Assembly: GCA_021613335.1 (NCBI GenBank)
Contig: JAJTWR010000362.1
Span: 25,001 to 89,000 of the forward strand
DNA from: Whitmania pigra
Lineage: Eukaryota > Annelida > Clitellata > Hirudinida > Haemopidae
Direction of reading: 5' to 3'
Length of the DNA stretch: 64,000 nt
Shown here: positions 23,401 to 35,066 of the stretch, piece after piece
How positions within the stretch are numbered: the first letter of the stretch is position 1
Layout of the letters: the number at the start of each line of letters is the position of its first letter
Notes under the pieces: model-generated
Databases searched by the model: none
What the model saw: only the letters and a program-made list of their open reading frames with translations
What the model was told of the DNA's origin: nothing
Made by a program: the position numbers and the translations under genes

Positions 23401-26217
23401 ACCCATGAGAAGCGATGCGATGCACAACGTAGGCAGGTCGTACTTTGACATGCTCGACATCAGTTCTCGACTTAATCCATCGAGCGCCCTCCTGTAGTCG
23501 GAGAGAACTTCCTGGGCTTCGTCAGTTTTGAAAGATGGCGATGGCGATGGTTTCGTTTGCAGCAGTTTCCGATGTCGCTCGCTCGTCTTTTGGAATAACT
23601 TGTGGTGTTCGCCTGATTTTTGCATGGATTATGATTAATTTACATTTTATTTTTATGATTAATATTAATGAACTGTTAATGATGTAGAAGTAATAATATC
23701 ATTATTTAGTAAGCATCAATGATGCTTTTAAATCTAGAGTCATCACCTAGCTCCAACATTATATCCTCTGCAGGCTCCAGTAGAACAAATTCGTAATGCC
23801 AATAATCACAATTAATTAATTAATTAATATTACCTAACTAATTAACATCTCATCACAAAGTGGTTAAACATCAACGAGTGGCCAAAATTACTTTCTTCAA
23901 AGTCGTCGACATTCTTTTTTAACACTCGGATCAGCTGCCTTCCGTTGATGTTGGCAGCCTTGAGGACTTCCCAGGTGCCCAGAGAGTCCAAGGTCCGTGG
24001 CACGATGACGCCGATGCTGTTCGAGGGGATGGGAATTCCAAAGAGGAAAGACAATGTCGGAACCACGTCGACCTGGTTTACTGAGCCTTGAAGTGAGGTG
24101 TTGTTGCTTGTTATTGGGAATTGTTAACCAGCATGATCAAAGGTTTTATTACTGTTGTTGTTATGGTATGTATATGTTAGTTATAAATATATTATTTGTA
24201 AATTTGTGAATGTATTAGCAGACTTATTGTGATAAAAAATCTTTTATCCTCTGATAACACTTGGCTCGACAATTAAGGACAATCCATCTTCTTTATTCAC
24301 CATCTTCCTCTCAAAAATTAATAAAACATAAATAATAAATGAACATTAAAATCATGAAATTTTGAAATAAATCCTTTCAAAAGTCATCACCTTCCTTCTG
24401 AGCAGATGACATTGAGTGTTTAAAAGTGGAACCAACAAGAACGAAGGGGATGCTCAACTCGTCTGCACTCGAACCACCGTGGTTCCCGCCATCTGTCATG
24501 CCGTGGTCGCTCGTCAATACCAGGAGGGTTCTTCTGTTCTCTAATTTGTCCTTTCGATTAAATTAATCTTAATGTCAAATTAATTAAAATTTTACTATGA
24601 GTTTATTTGGTTTAGAGATTAAAAGGTTTTTGCTATTAATGAATAACAATAAAAACGATTAAATTATTGACCAATAATTAACCAAATGATTAAATTATCG
24701 ACCAATACTTAACCAAATGATTAAATTATTAACCAAACAATCCTTGAAGCAAACTCCTAAAATAAGAATATCACCAAAGAGGCCAACCACCTTTTCATCC
24801 ATGGAGGTCTTCAAGTACTCAACGACCCTGTCCATCTCCCTCAACTTTGGACCCACAGGTGCACTGGATGGACCGGAGAGGTGCCCGATGTGGTCGAGAC
24901 CCAGGTAGTGGAGAAAAAGGCAGTCCCAGTCGGTCCTGTTCGTCGCTTTCTCCAGGTGTCGAGTGACATTGAGATCCACCTGTATTGATGTCGTGATAGT
25001 TGTTTTCTTTAAAGCCATGGAAAATTGAACTGGTTAAATATTAAGTGACTGACTAATAATAATGCTAATAATAATAATAATAATGATAATTAATAATAAT
25101 ATTATTTATGCTCTTAATGACGAATGACGAATAATTTAGCAATTTTTAAGTCATGAAGACAATTCTGAAGACCCACTTCAATGTAATCATTGACAAAGAA
25201 GGAAGAAGTTCCGTCGAATTCTTGGAAGGCACTCGGAAACAATTTGAGCCACGTCTCGTCCCCGTAAAACAACATTCGTTTTCCCATCCGCTTCAGCTGG
25301 GCTACGATGTTGTCGTCCGTCAAGGTGCCGGAACCAAAGTTCCAAATGACGTCGACGAAAGCAGACACTGCGCCTGTTGTCAAAGTCTGAAGGGAGGAAA
25401 AAAAAGTGAAAACTGTCAACTGGTTGAAGATGATTGTGATTTTTTTTTAAAACGGTTTAAATTAGAAGGGTTTTGTAGGTTTTTATGGAAGATAGAATCT
25501 CTTGATTAATGCATCCATCTTGATTTATAAAATTCCATATGCAGGTATGTGATTTAAGATATTAAAATTAAATAATTTAAACAACCTAAACATTGTTTTT
25601 CTTTTGTTAATAAATAGTTTCTTATTCAGGTCAGTTATATGTCATATGTTCCATGACTTTCCTTAAGTTAACTGCTTATAATTATAGTTAATTGTGATGC
25701 ACAAACTAAACCAAAAACATGTGCAATAAATGATTAATACTTAAAAAGAACAATTTAGTGAACATGACATGGTGGTAAACCAATAATCGTTGAAACAAAC
25801 TTTTATTCCTGACAGTGTGACAGTCGGAGGTAGCACGCGTGACTCGAATGTGAGAGCTTCTTTGGACTTCAATAACTTATTGACATATTTTAGGTTTTCC
25901 TTCTTAAAAGTTGCCATGACCTCATCAACTTTTGTCAGATGTCGAGATTTCCTTTCTTCTAAAATAAAATCTTTCCTCATGGCGTCGATGACGATAAAAA
26001 CAAGTCTGTCGTACAATGGTTTGACGTAGCAATTTCCATCTAGAAAGACATCAGATTCGTTGATGTGCAAACAGCTACTGTTCAACTGAAATCGCGAATC
26101 CTCCTTTTGAGCAATTCGTGGAATGATTTTCTTCATCGGAAAATAACCTCCGAAGAATATCAGATTTCCAAGGAAAACAGTCATTCCGCAAGCAAGCATT
26201 AGCTTAAATGTTAGCAT
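20470..26217 (-). CDS. PIGG: GPI ethanolamine phosphate transferase 2 (PIGG/GPI7)
   Basis: Adds ethanolamine phosphate to the second mannose of the GPI anchor in the ER membrane. Exons, 5' to 3': 26217-25801, 25386-25177, 24979-24791, 24538-24391, 24086-23847, 23612-23398, 23323-23072, 22817-22639, 22481-22284, 22156-21953, 21657-21312, 21135-20470. All phases agree, giving 1087 residues (human about 983). An N-terminal membrane anchor is followed by the phosphodiesterase-like domain: metal site VIDAMRKDF (Asp78), nucleophile region PPTVT (Thr132), YGDETWLKLFP, HYLGLDHIGHLSGP and TSDHGMTDGGNHGG. The C-terminal half has many hydrophobic segments and ends with MRYHLFVWSVFAPKFLY, near the human ending. 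The final exon carries a low-complexity acidic insertion (Asp, His, Asn, Arg) encoded around 20,715-20,830, in the loop before the last two membrane helices. It is divergent from the signal-peptide exon at 26,816. Family identity is secure; exon 5-6 and 8-9 junctions rest on phase. Confidence 0.93.
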
Positions 26218-26470
26218 GTTCAGACGATTCTGTGAGCAAACAATGTTCCAATTAATTAGGATTTAATTTTCGTTTGCAGATGACGCAAACTATTCGGCAA
26301 AAAAACAGAACAGAAGGATACATGCGCACAAGACGAACCCTAACTGAATTCTTATAAACACTCATCCATATGATGCGCATCTGAGTTAGGGCTGGGTTTT
26401 AGTTCTACCAAAAACAGGGATACCGAGCGTGAAAGCAGGTTGCAGATTGCATGCAAAATAAATGAAAAGA

Positions 26471-26740
26471 AAAAAAAATAAAAGCTAATTCTCCCCAATC
26501 AGGAGATTGTAGTGCAGTCTCACCTTCGCAATGAAATCAGTTGATGTAAACAACTTGGTGCGATCCACTTTTAGTTAATGAAATATTTAAAATAATTCCT
26601 CGATTAAAAAAAATAAAAGCTAATTCTCCCCAATCAGGAGATTGTAGTGCAGTCTCACCTTCGCAATGAAATCAGTTGATGTAAACAACTTGGTGCGATC
26701 CACTTTTAGTTAATGAAATATTTAAAATAATTCCTCGATT
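26471..26740. repeat. 135-bp direct tandem duplication
   Basis: Two nearly identical 135-bp units; AGCTAATTCTCCCCAATCAG begins at 26,483 and again at 26,618. It lies between the divergent PIGG start (26,217) and the signal-peptide exon (26,816), so it may duplicate promoter or 5'UTR sequence. No open frame. Confidence 0.95.
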
Positions 26741-26815
26741 ATTCGAGTTTCTCTGAAGTTGACCCCGTTAAAAGAAAAAGAAAAATTTAACATTTGTCAA
26801 TCGCAAAAAGGCGAT

Positions 26816-26900
26816 ATGGATATTTTCATCAAATTCCTGCTGATCGCCACTGTTTTCAATACCGCAACACATATTCCCAGATACACCACGATGGCCACAA
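26816..26900 (+). pseudogene. Isolated signal-peptide first exon
   Basis: ATG at 26,816 starts a 28-residue frame with a short hydrophobic core (IFIKFLLIATVF), ended by a good donor (ACAA|GTGAGT) in phase 1. The first exons of the three PLA2G15-like genes downstream are also about 80-88 bases, encode a signal peptide and end in phase 1. No following lipase exon is found before the duplicated segment that starts at about 27,427. It may be the stump of a further array member, or the first exon of an unrelated secreted protein whose later exons I cannot see. Confidence 0.35.
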
Positions 26901-27426
26901 GTGAGTACTTTGTCGTTAATTAAGCTCGCAAAAAGTTAATTTGTTTAATGGGAAAAATTTTCTAAATAGAAACCTTGTTACATCCGTTCTCGCGTGACTT
27001 AACTACGCATTTTCCGTAAAATTAATGGCAAAAGCTTAAAACTTGCTTCAACTAAGATGATAAATTAAACTGAAATTTTTCAGTTTTATTAAAAATTAGA
27101 ACTAGATTTACACTATTATCGGTACATATAGTAGCTTTATGTTTTATTATTAATTAGTGGAATTAGCATGCAAGACGCCTACATCCGATAAAAAACGTCT
27201 TATTTAATCCCCAGGTAGTCAAAACCACCCCAAATTGTAATTGTTCTTCATTTATCTAGCATTACATTCGTAGCGTCAGAGGCGTCTTTTGTTAACCTTT
27301 TACAATGTGGCAGCGCATTGTTGGTTGCGGACAAAACTCAATATAAACATGGCAGCAACAAATACTACAAATTTCAAAAACATACCTCCATAATGAAAAT
27401 TTCGACCTTCATTCAAAGATATCAGA

Positions 27427-28500
27427 AATGTCAAGAACTACTCGGTGTACGTCGGCTAAAAAAGAAAACAAATTGAGTTTATTATTTGTAATTTGTAAAT
27501 TTCATTTGATGTGAATTTAATTTCAGAGTAAAGGTGATGGATTAGGACATGACAGCCGTGTTTTCAGAGATAATTGCAGTAGACTGACCCAATATCTCAA
27601 AAATGCTCTCGTTGACTCAGAAAATCGTGGTCACCTGCCGTGGGTTATAGAAGTCATTTCGAAAACCTGGTGAGATTGGATATTAGGTTTTCGTAATAAT
27701 AAAATATTTATATTAATTGTATTAATAATATTTAATGTCTGGACATATTAATTAATAAATTTTATGTTTCAGTCCCTTTCTCATGCTTCCTAAAAGATAC
27801 GAATATTTAATGAAAGATTTGATGAAAATGCTGAAAGGAGAAGAAGTTGATGAGGTGAGTTATTTAACTGATCAGTCTTAGAACACATCAGATTTAGAAC
27901 ACATTAGATGTTTGAAAAATTTGGAACTCTCTTTAGCTTAGGAAAATTATTCAAAACACCCTGACTACTTTGGCTAAAAATATAATTAAGAAACTTAATA
28001 TCGAAACTACAATTAAGTACAATATTATTTAACATTAATATATTTGGTTATCTTAAAGTATATGTTTATGAATCAGTTGACAGCGGTTGAACATTGATGG
28101 TATTTACTATTATTGATATATTTTATTTTTACAGTACATCGAAGAGGAGATATGTTTTGCCCTGAATTTAATTCCATACAATATTATTTATGATGATTAA
28201 TAACAGAAGGAGTTAAAACAGTTACATGTAATAAACTTCAATTATTATCATCTTAGGCCATTATTTGACAGCCTCTTTTTTTATGTTGAAGTTACGACTG
28301 AACTTGTATTACTTGTAATTAATCATAGTCCTTTACATGCATGTATTAAAAACAAGATGATTTTGAATCCAAACCTTGGAGTGATGCATGCAAAATTACT
28401 TTATTATTATTAATATTTTTTTTATTTATAAAACGCTACCTGGGCATCTGTTATATTAAGGGATGTCCTCATGATTCCTGCTTTCAAAGTGGATGCCGAT
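27427..28500 (+). pseudogene. Partial direct duplicate of the HECT-less gene (exons 10-12)
   Basis: Starts inside the equivalent of exon 9 (AAATGTCAAGAACTACTCG) and carries copies of exons 10-12 at 27527-27669, 27773-27854 and 28135-28200, with introns and about 300 bases of 3' flank. The exons keep exactly the lengths and phases of the parent (143 and 82 bases) and stay open with some amino-acid changes, including the GHLPWVIEVISKTCPF motif. The last exon is short: after IPYNIIYDD it stops, without the poly-Asp tail of the parent. The first nine exons are absent, so expression as a protein is doubtful unless an upstream exon such as 26,816-26,900 has been co-opted. Confidence 0.75.
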
Positions 28501-28659
28501 AAAATCATTTATTCTGCTGCCACTCTTTGGCTTCTGCTTTACCTGACCCCAAATATTTTACAGGAGCAAAAAGGTCATGAACTCTCGCTGCAAATAATTA
28601 AAACACTTATATCAGCAATTTGACAAAATTACTCATAGAATATGTTAAAACTGCTCCAA

Positions 28660-29130
28660 GTACATTGTTGACATATATGTTTGACATTTGTGATCAAGTT
28701 GCAACCAGTCAAAAACTGCGCTACCAACAATCTGAAAGATATGTAATCGCTAACTTTATTGTTTAATTTTTTGTCTGTGCAAGAAATTGATAAATTGCGG
28801 TTGGTATTCATGAATATTTAAATCAACTAGATTCAGATTCAAAACCTTATTGCAATTACTTATTTAAAAAGCATACAATTTATTCAGGTTAATATTTATA
28901 ATCGCATGCTTTTAATATTTATGCCCAAGGACAAACGCTAATTCGTTCCAATTTCCACTCGGGTTTGTTACACCTGGACAGCTGTTCTCACCCTGTGGGT
29001 CCCCTTTTTGCCAAGGGTCTCCTAAGACACATAATTTTATATCAAAAAGGTTGAGAACCGCTGCCCCGGGAAGACTCAAGTCCACATTGTTGCCTAGAGA
29101 ACAACCGAATGGACACATATCATCAAGTAA
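28660..29130 (+). repeat. Dispersed repeat, copy 2
   Basis: Diverged copy of the 14,160-14,755 element in the same orientation (shared: AACCAGTCAAAAA, AGATATG..ATCGCTAACTTTA, AAGGACAA.C, GAAGAC.CAAGTCCACA). About 90 bases near 28,985-29,070 are not matched in the other copies. It directly follows the partial gene duplicate. Confidence 0.65.
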
Positions 29131-29445
29131 TAAGACACTCGGGTAGATCAATATTTATGGCAAGGAGAAAGTCTTTCAAATTAAATATGTGGTTTAATTG
29201 CAACCAAATCTTGAACTTCATCAAACTCATAGGAATTAAATTCATAAAATTGATTTGACAAAAGGTCATCGAATGTCAGAATGATATTTAAAAGTTAATT
29301 GCAATCGTTAAAATAAATAAAGCTATGAAATTGCATTTTGAAATAACACTCCGTCTCCAGTTAAACTAAGTTTTATCCTTGTGTTTCTTAACCTATAATT
29401 TAAAACAGTATTTTATAGAATTTGTTGTTAATAAATAGTAGAAAT

Positions 29446-32023
29446 ATGAAAGCGACAGCACTAAAAATGTTGATAATAATTTTAAATCGGTTTATTGTGG
29501 AAGCTTTCAATCCTGTCATACTCGGTGAGTTTCGTGGAGCATCACATTTCTATAATAAAATTTCTCTTGACAATTAATTTAACGGCATCTGCAATGATCG
29601 TAACAAGGTTTTTTTTAAACATAATAATTGTAATAATGTATTAATAATTATAATAATAATCATAACCAAAATCATATTCATTATTATCATCTTCAGTATC
29701 ATAATCTAAAAGTTCATATATATTATAAATATATTATTTATAAATTATTATTTAAAAATATGTTATTTAAGTAAATATTTCTATAGTAACATTTTTTTAA
29801 AACCCATAATAATAATAATAATAATAACAATAATAATAATCATCATCATCATCTTTATTATGATAATCGGTGACATAATGCTATTCAAATGCGATGCTTA
29901 AATAAATAAATAAATAAATATAACAAACAGATTGATTTGAATTTCTCCAGTTCCAGGTTTAGGAGCAAACCAACTGGAGGCGAAGCTGAACAAGACTCGT
30001 ACTAAACATTTCTGGTGCTGGAAACATTCGGATTGGTACACGCTTTGGGTCAGTCTGACTCAGGCTCAATTCTCAAGCTGTATGATAGACAACATGATGT
30101 TGGTTCAGCGAATTTATTTTTCCGTCGCTTGCCTACCATCTGTTTGATGTTTTAGTCGCCACTCATAGCAGAGATCGCATGAAATTGCAGATTAAACATC
30201 AACGAAACCGATGGGACGACGTACAACCAGGAGGGAGTCAAAATTCGCATCCCCGGTTTCGGTGAAACGGGCACAGTGGAATGGCTGGACCCCTACCACC
30301 CTTTTGGAGGTAAACTTCGTGTAGTATTACTTGAGGTGTCTTTGTTGATTGGAAGCATGAATAATGCTGTTAAACAAAACTGCCAGCTAATTCTAGATAG
30401 GTTTTTGACGAGATGAATAGAGATTTGATTGCCTACATAGAGATAACTAAAATCCTTCTTGTTTGCTGATGGTCGTAATATCTACTGTTTATTTTATTTC
30501 TTATGTATATTTCAAACAAGATCAAATGGCTTTTAACAGCTTACATGACCAATCAACGATATGTTAAATAATTTATCACTTGATTAATTGTCCAATTAGC
30601 CCTCTAATCAATGGTATTCTTTTTTTTTCTTGAACCATCAGAAAGTTCTTTAGGTTATTACGTTGATCTGGTGGACAGATTGGTGAGCATGGGTTATTTG
30701 AGGAATGTATCCGTGCGGGGAGCACCTTACGACTTCAGGAAGGCTCCGAGTAAAACAAAGTTCTATTTTATTTAATAATAACTTATTCGATAAATAATTA
30801 ACAGTTAAGATAGTTAAGCTAGTTAGCTAGTTAGTTAATAGATTAAACTAAAATTGGATTAATTAAATAATAATAAAAATGGATAAATTAAAATTAATGA
30901 ATTTCAAAATTCCAACTTTTTTGAAAGACGAGTTGACCGACTACATGAAACATCTCTGCAATTTAATTGAGGAAACTTATCAAATCAACAACAACACTAA
31001 AGTAGTCATTATCAGTCACAGTTTGGGTGGAAACGTTGCACTCTATTTCCTCCAAAATCAGCCTCAAATTTGGAAAGACAAATTTGTCTCAGCCTTTATC
31101 TCAGTTTCAGCTCCATATGGAGGATGTGTTAAAGTTTTGAGACTGATTACTTCAGGTTGAAAACAAACTAAATTTATTTTAAAGCTAATTTTAACACGAT
31201 AGCTTGTAAAGCAGCCTTGTCTATGTAGGAGATCCATTAGGATATCCTAAAATTTTGGTTGACCCCTCTCACTACCGTTCAATCCAGCGATCCCTGGTGA
31301 GTGTCATATGGTCGATGCCCCACAAGGAATACTGGAAAGATGATGAGCCGCTAATCATCAGTCCGTTCAGAAATTATACTTCCAACGATTACGATGAATT
31401 ATTCAGAGATATAAATTTTGAGAAAGGAATTATGTTGAGGAGAAACACTGAGAACCTTATGAATGTTAGCATGCAAGATCGTTTCTATATTTTTCATTTG
31501 TTAATAACAATAATATTTCTAGACGTTATTAATAATAATATTGCTAGTTAATAATAATAATATTCCTAGCTGTTAATAATAATATTCATAGCTACTAATT
31601 AATAATAATATTGCTAGTTTTGTCTAGCCCGTTTTAGAAACGTATTATTTTTAATTATTTATTTCAGCCACGACTATACATTGATTGCAATTCTTAGTCA
31701 ACCTGTTTTCTTAATGCAGTTAATACTTTTTAATCCAGGCGTCCATTGCTCCTGGAGTCAGAAGCTTCTGCCTGATTAGTCTCAACAAGGAAATCACGCC
31801 AGCCACTTATGTGTATGAGTCTAACAAACCAAACTGGTACGACGATCAGCCGAGTATAATCTACGGAGCTGGCGATGATACGGTCAACAGGAGGAGTCTC
31901 GAGGTGTGCAAGTTTTGGTCAAACACGACAGTCAATCAATTTAGCGATGCCAATCACAGAGACACTGTTTCAGACGCTAGAATCATTGACTCGATTGTCA
32001 ACATCCTTAGAAACATTACGTGA
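29446..32023 (+). CDS. PLA2G15/LCAT-like lysosomal phospholipase, copy A
   Basis: Exons: 29446-29524, 29951-30098, 30191-30309, 30642-30749, 30928-31155, 31229-31464, 31739-32023, all GT-AG and in phase, 400 residues (human PLA2G15 about 412). The family hydrolyses or transfers the sn-2 acyl chain of phospholipids, forming 1-O-acylceramide, in lysosomes. Visible: N-terminal signal peptide, PVILVPGLGANQLEAKL, membrane-binding Trp-rich region (CWKHSDWYTLW), RIPGFG, SVRGAPYDFRKAPNE, nucleophile elbow SHSLGG (Ser183), WKDKF, APYGG, YGAGDDTVN (Asp352) and NHRD (His379). The triad is complete, so activity is plausible. The elbow starts SHS where human PLA2G15 has AHS and LCAT has GHS. It is first of three tandem copies. 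The exon 2 donor (ATGAT|GTTGGT) is weaker than in its paralogues. Confidence 0.92.
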
Positions 32024-32566
32024 ATTTATGTTATTCCTAGCAATGACTTTCTCACAAGCAGAGGGTCTAGGATTGACGGAAGAATTTAGACTTGTTAAAA
32101 AAAAAGAAAAGAACGTTGATGTTGGGTAAAGTTGTGATAACAGTCAAATAGATGAGTCAGCGCAGCAGTGAGTAAGCACCTGTATTGTTCGATTCCTAAT
32201 GTTTGACAGACAACTTTTAACAACACGGCATGATCTCACTGCATCTCAAACAAATATCATTACAAAGCTTTGGAAGAATGTATTGTATTTATTTAGTATT
32301 GTCATCACACGCAGACTGTTTTGATCAGCAGTTCAATTTCAAAGTCATTAAATTTAGCAAATTCAACGAAAATCATCATTTTATAAACAAAAATTAAATT
32401 CAAGATTCAAAAACTTGGCTTAAAGCAATAGCCCATTCATAGTCCTCGGATGAAACGAGTGATGAAATAAATTTATAAACAAATATCATTAAAGAAATTA
32501 TTTCATCACATCGACAGGATTTGTATCATCTTTATCGTATTTTCAAGAGATTCTTCTTAATTGAAT

Positions 32567-35066
32567 TCAGGTGTAAGTAAGACGCCTGACTACAGATCCG
32601 TACTTCGATCTCATTGCCGTTCTCGACAAGTAATGCATGGATACAGGTTCTAAGTACGAGGGTTGGTAGTCACTACTCGGTGTCGACGTGAGGGATCGAG
32701 TCTCAGAAGGGAGTGACCGCGAAAACATCGAGTCTCGGTCCATTGACCTGTCGGCTGAGGATGTCGAAGTTGTTGATCTTTCAGCTGAATTGTAGCCCTG
32801 AGAACTGGGATCTGTTGTCTCGAGAGGAATGGTATCTTCCAGTGTAGCAAGGTTTGAGTTCGTCTCGGAGTAAGGGGTTTTGGCTTCTGGAATTTCGTTG
32901 CTGCAATCAGAAACTGTCGTCTTATCGTTAGAATCCTGACAGATCACCTGGCTCGAATAATCAAGAGTAGGTGGTGGAAAAAATCGCCCAGTGCTCTTTG
33001 ACTCCGTAGTGGTACGGTACAGGCTCTGGTTTATCGACATGATTGGAAGGTACGAAGCTGCGGAAATGTGACTGTCAGATCTCTGATTTGTGGTGGATAT
33101 AGTTTTCAAGGTATTATCAGCTGCGGAGATTATGAAAGTTGAGTTCAGATTGGGAGAAGAAATTGAGGCCACAAGTTTGGTCGAGTTTGTTTCGTGTTCA
33201 TAGGACGCACTGTTCTGAGTGCCAGTATTGGAATGCTTTGTTTCATAAGTAGATGATTTGTTCGTTGCCTCTTTAATTAATTCTGGGTAATTAGTAGAAT
33301 TCAGATATTCGTTGCTAGCAATTTCTGACTTGCTTCTGCATCTCTTCTCTCTAATTGGACGGTAAGTCTCCAAATTTTTCAAATCCGTTGTACTTTTTCC
33401 TCGCCTGGAAGAGACGAGGAAACTTTGAGCTTGACGGAGTTGATGATCGACGTCATCCGTCATGACGCCATTGACATAAACCTTCTCTGTATATCTTTCA
33501 GGTTGAAGGTTCTGGTAGCTTCTGCCAATATCCAGGTGGTGTTTGTGGTAACGTTTGTTGTCGATCGTTATGAATTCGTCGGTGAAGATGAGCTAAAGAA
33601 GAATTGAAGAAAAATAAAGGTTAAACTCTAATATATGCTAATTGCAATTGCAAATTATATTTTAAAATTCAAAAACTTATTTAGACATTGTTAAAACATC
33701 ACAACTTAATCAATTTTAAGAAATAATTTAATTAGTTAAAATATTCAGCGCCTAGTTTCTCATTCAATTGTACTCTGTGTTCTGGCAAAATGGCCTGAAT
33801 TACCACTGAGAGTATAAGGCGCTAATGATATAAGCAAAGGATCTGCCCTTGCTTCTTAAATTTATAACGACATACTTTTGTGTCATCAATCCGCAACTGA
33901 CCTCATCGCATTCATGACATCTCGGCATAAACGTCTCGGCGTGGTGTCTAGAGCAGCACAGTTGAGACCACTTTAGCGGGTAGAAAACCAGGTCAACCAG
34001 TTGGAGATGGCAGATGGAGCAGTGGAAACACGTCGGGTGCCACAGACGAGGCCTTCTGTCCTCTGAAAAGTGCAAGACAACGGTAGTCCTCTCCCTCAGA
34101 TCAGTCAGGCAGTTTCTTGATCTTGACAGTGGCAGATGTAATTTTCTGTTTACGATTGGCAACTTGCACTGCAAATAAGAATAATAGTTTAATGCATAAT
34201 TCGTTGATTTTATTTAGAAATAATATTTTTTTTTAGAATTAGAAATAATGCTTTATTGCAGCATTGTTTAGAATAGTTAGATGCATTGGTTATAAATCCA
34301 CTTTTCTGAGCTTAAAATCCCAGAAATACATGAAATTCGACAACTTTGTTTTGTTGCAAATCAGTGCTTTTGTTGATAAGAAAGATCTTACAGGAGCTTA
34401 TAACTCGTTTGACACGTTTCAGCGCAAACATGTGACGCAAAATTGAATAATCTTCCCTGTCAGCGCCGCAGGCGTAAATCCTTTTACGAGATCTCGATTA
34501 TCTTATTTGGCTAGGCAAGATTTTAAATTAGAGAAATAGCTAAATTGTGTATGAAAATTACAAATCATTGGTCACAAATCATTGGCGACATGTCACGTAC
34601 TTTGGAGCAGGTCATGTTTTGCACTTCAGAAATCTCCACGTCGAAAACATCTGCCCTTTTTTCCATAGATGTTCTCCAGTTGTTGAAGGAACTGAACCTT
34701 TCCAGTTCCTTTTTAGTGAGAATGTTGTGACATAATCTGTTGTAGGTTATGCAACGGAAATTGTCATCAATGAATTTACACGAGTTTGAAATTTTCGAAT
34801 TGTACAGCTCGATATGCCAAAAGCGCAAAAAGAACATTTCCGTAATTATCATAGAAACTTTTTCTTAAAATTTCATTTTTCTTAATCTTAATCTTTCAAT
34901 TTGCCTAAAATTCTAAAAGAAATCCACAATAAAAAAAGCACCGAAAGCCTCACCTGGATTTGAAATCTTGCCTCGGAAATTGAAAGGACGAAATGCATTT
35001 CAATTCACTTTCAACCTCAGATGAAATCCTCCAAACGGGTTCATTCCTTCTAGTGAAATTCTCCAT
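32567..35066 (-). CDS. Divergent Prickle-like PET-LIM protein
   Basis: Exons, 5' to 3': 35066-34954, 34736-34601, 34168-33902, 33592-32567; 513 residues, phases agree. Exons 1-2 contain a reduced PET domain: FPRQDFKSRLCHNILTKKEL then ERFSSF aligns with [20 protein letters not shown] of Prickle/Testin. Exons 2-3 join to give the first LIM half (CSKC), then WHPTCFHCSICHLQLVDLVF and CCSRHHAE, and the start of a second LIM (PRCHECDE|LIFTDE). The first LIM has about 20 extra residues between its CxxC and the His. The second stops after RYHKHHLDIG and lacks its second zinc half. The remaining 290 residues are Ser/Thr-rich and unstructured. Prickle proteins act in planar cell polarity at the membrane; whether this one does is unclear because normally three LIM domains are present. 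It sits inside the lipase array in opposite orientation. Confidence 0.75.
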
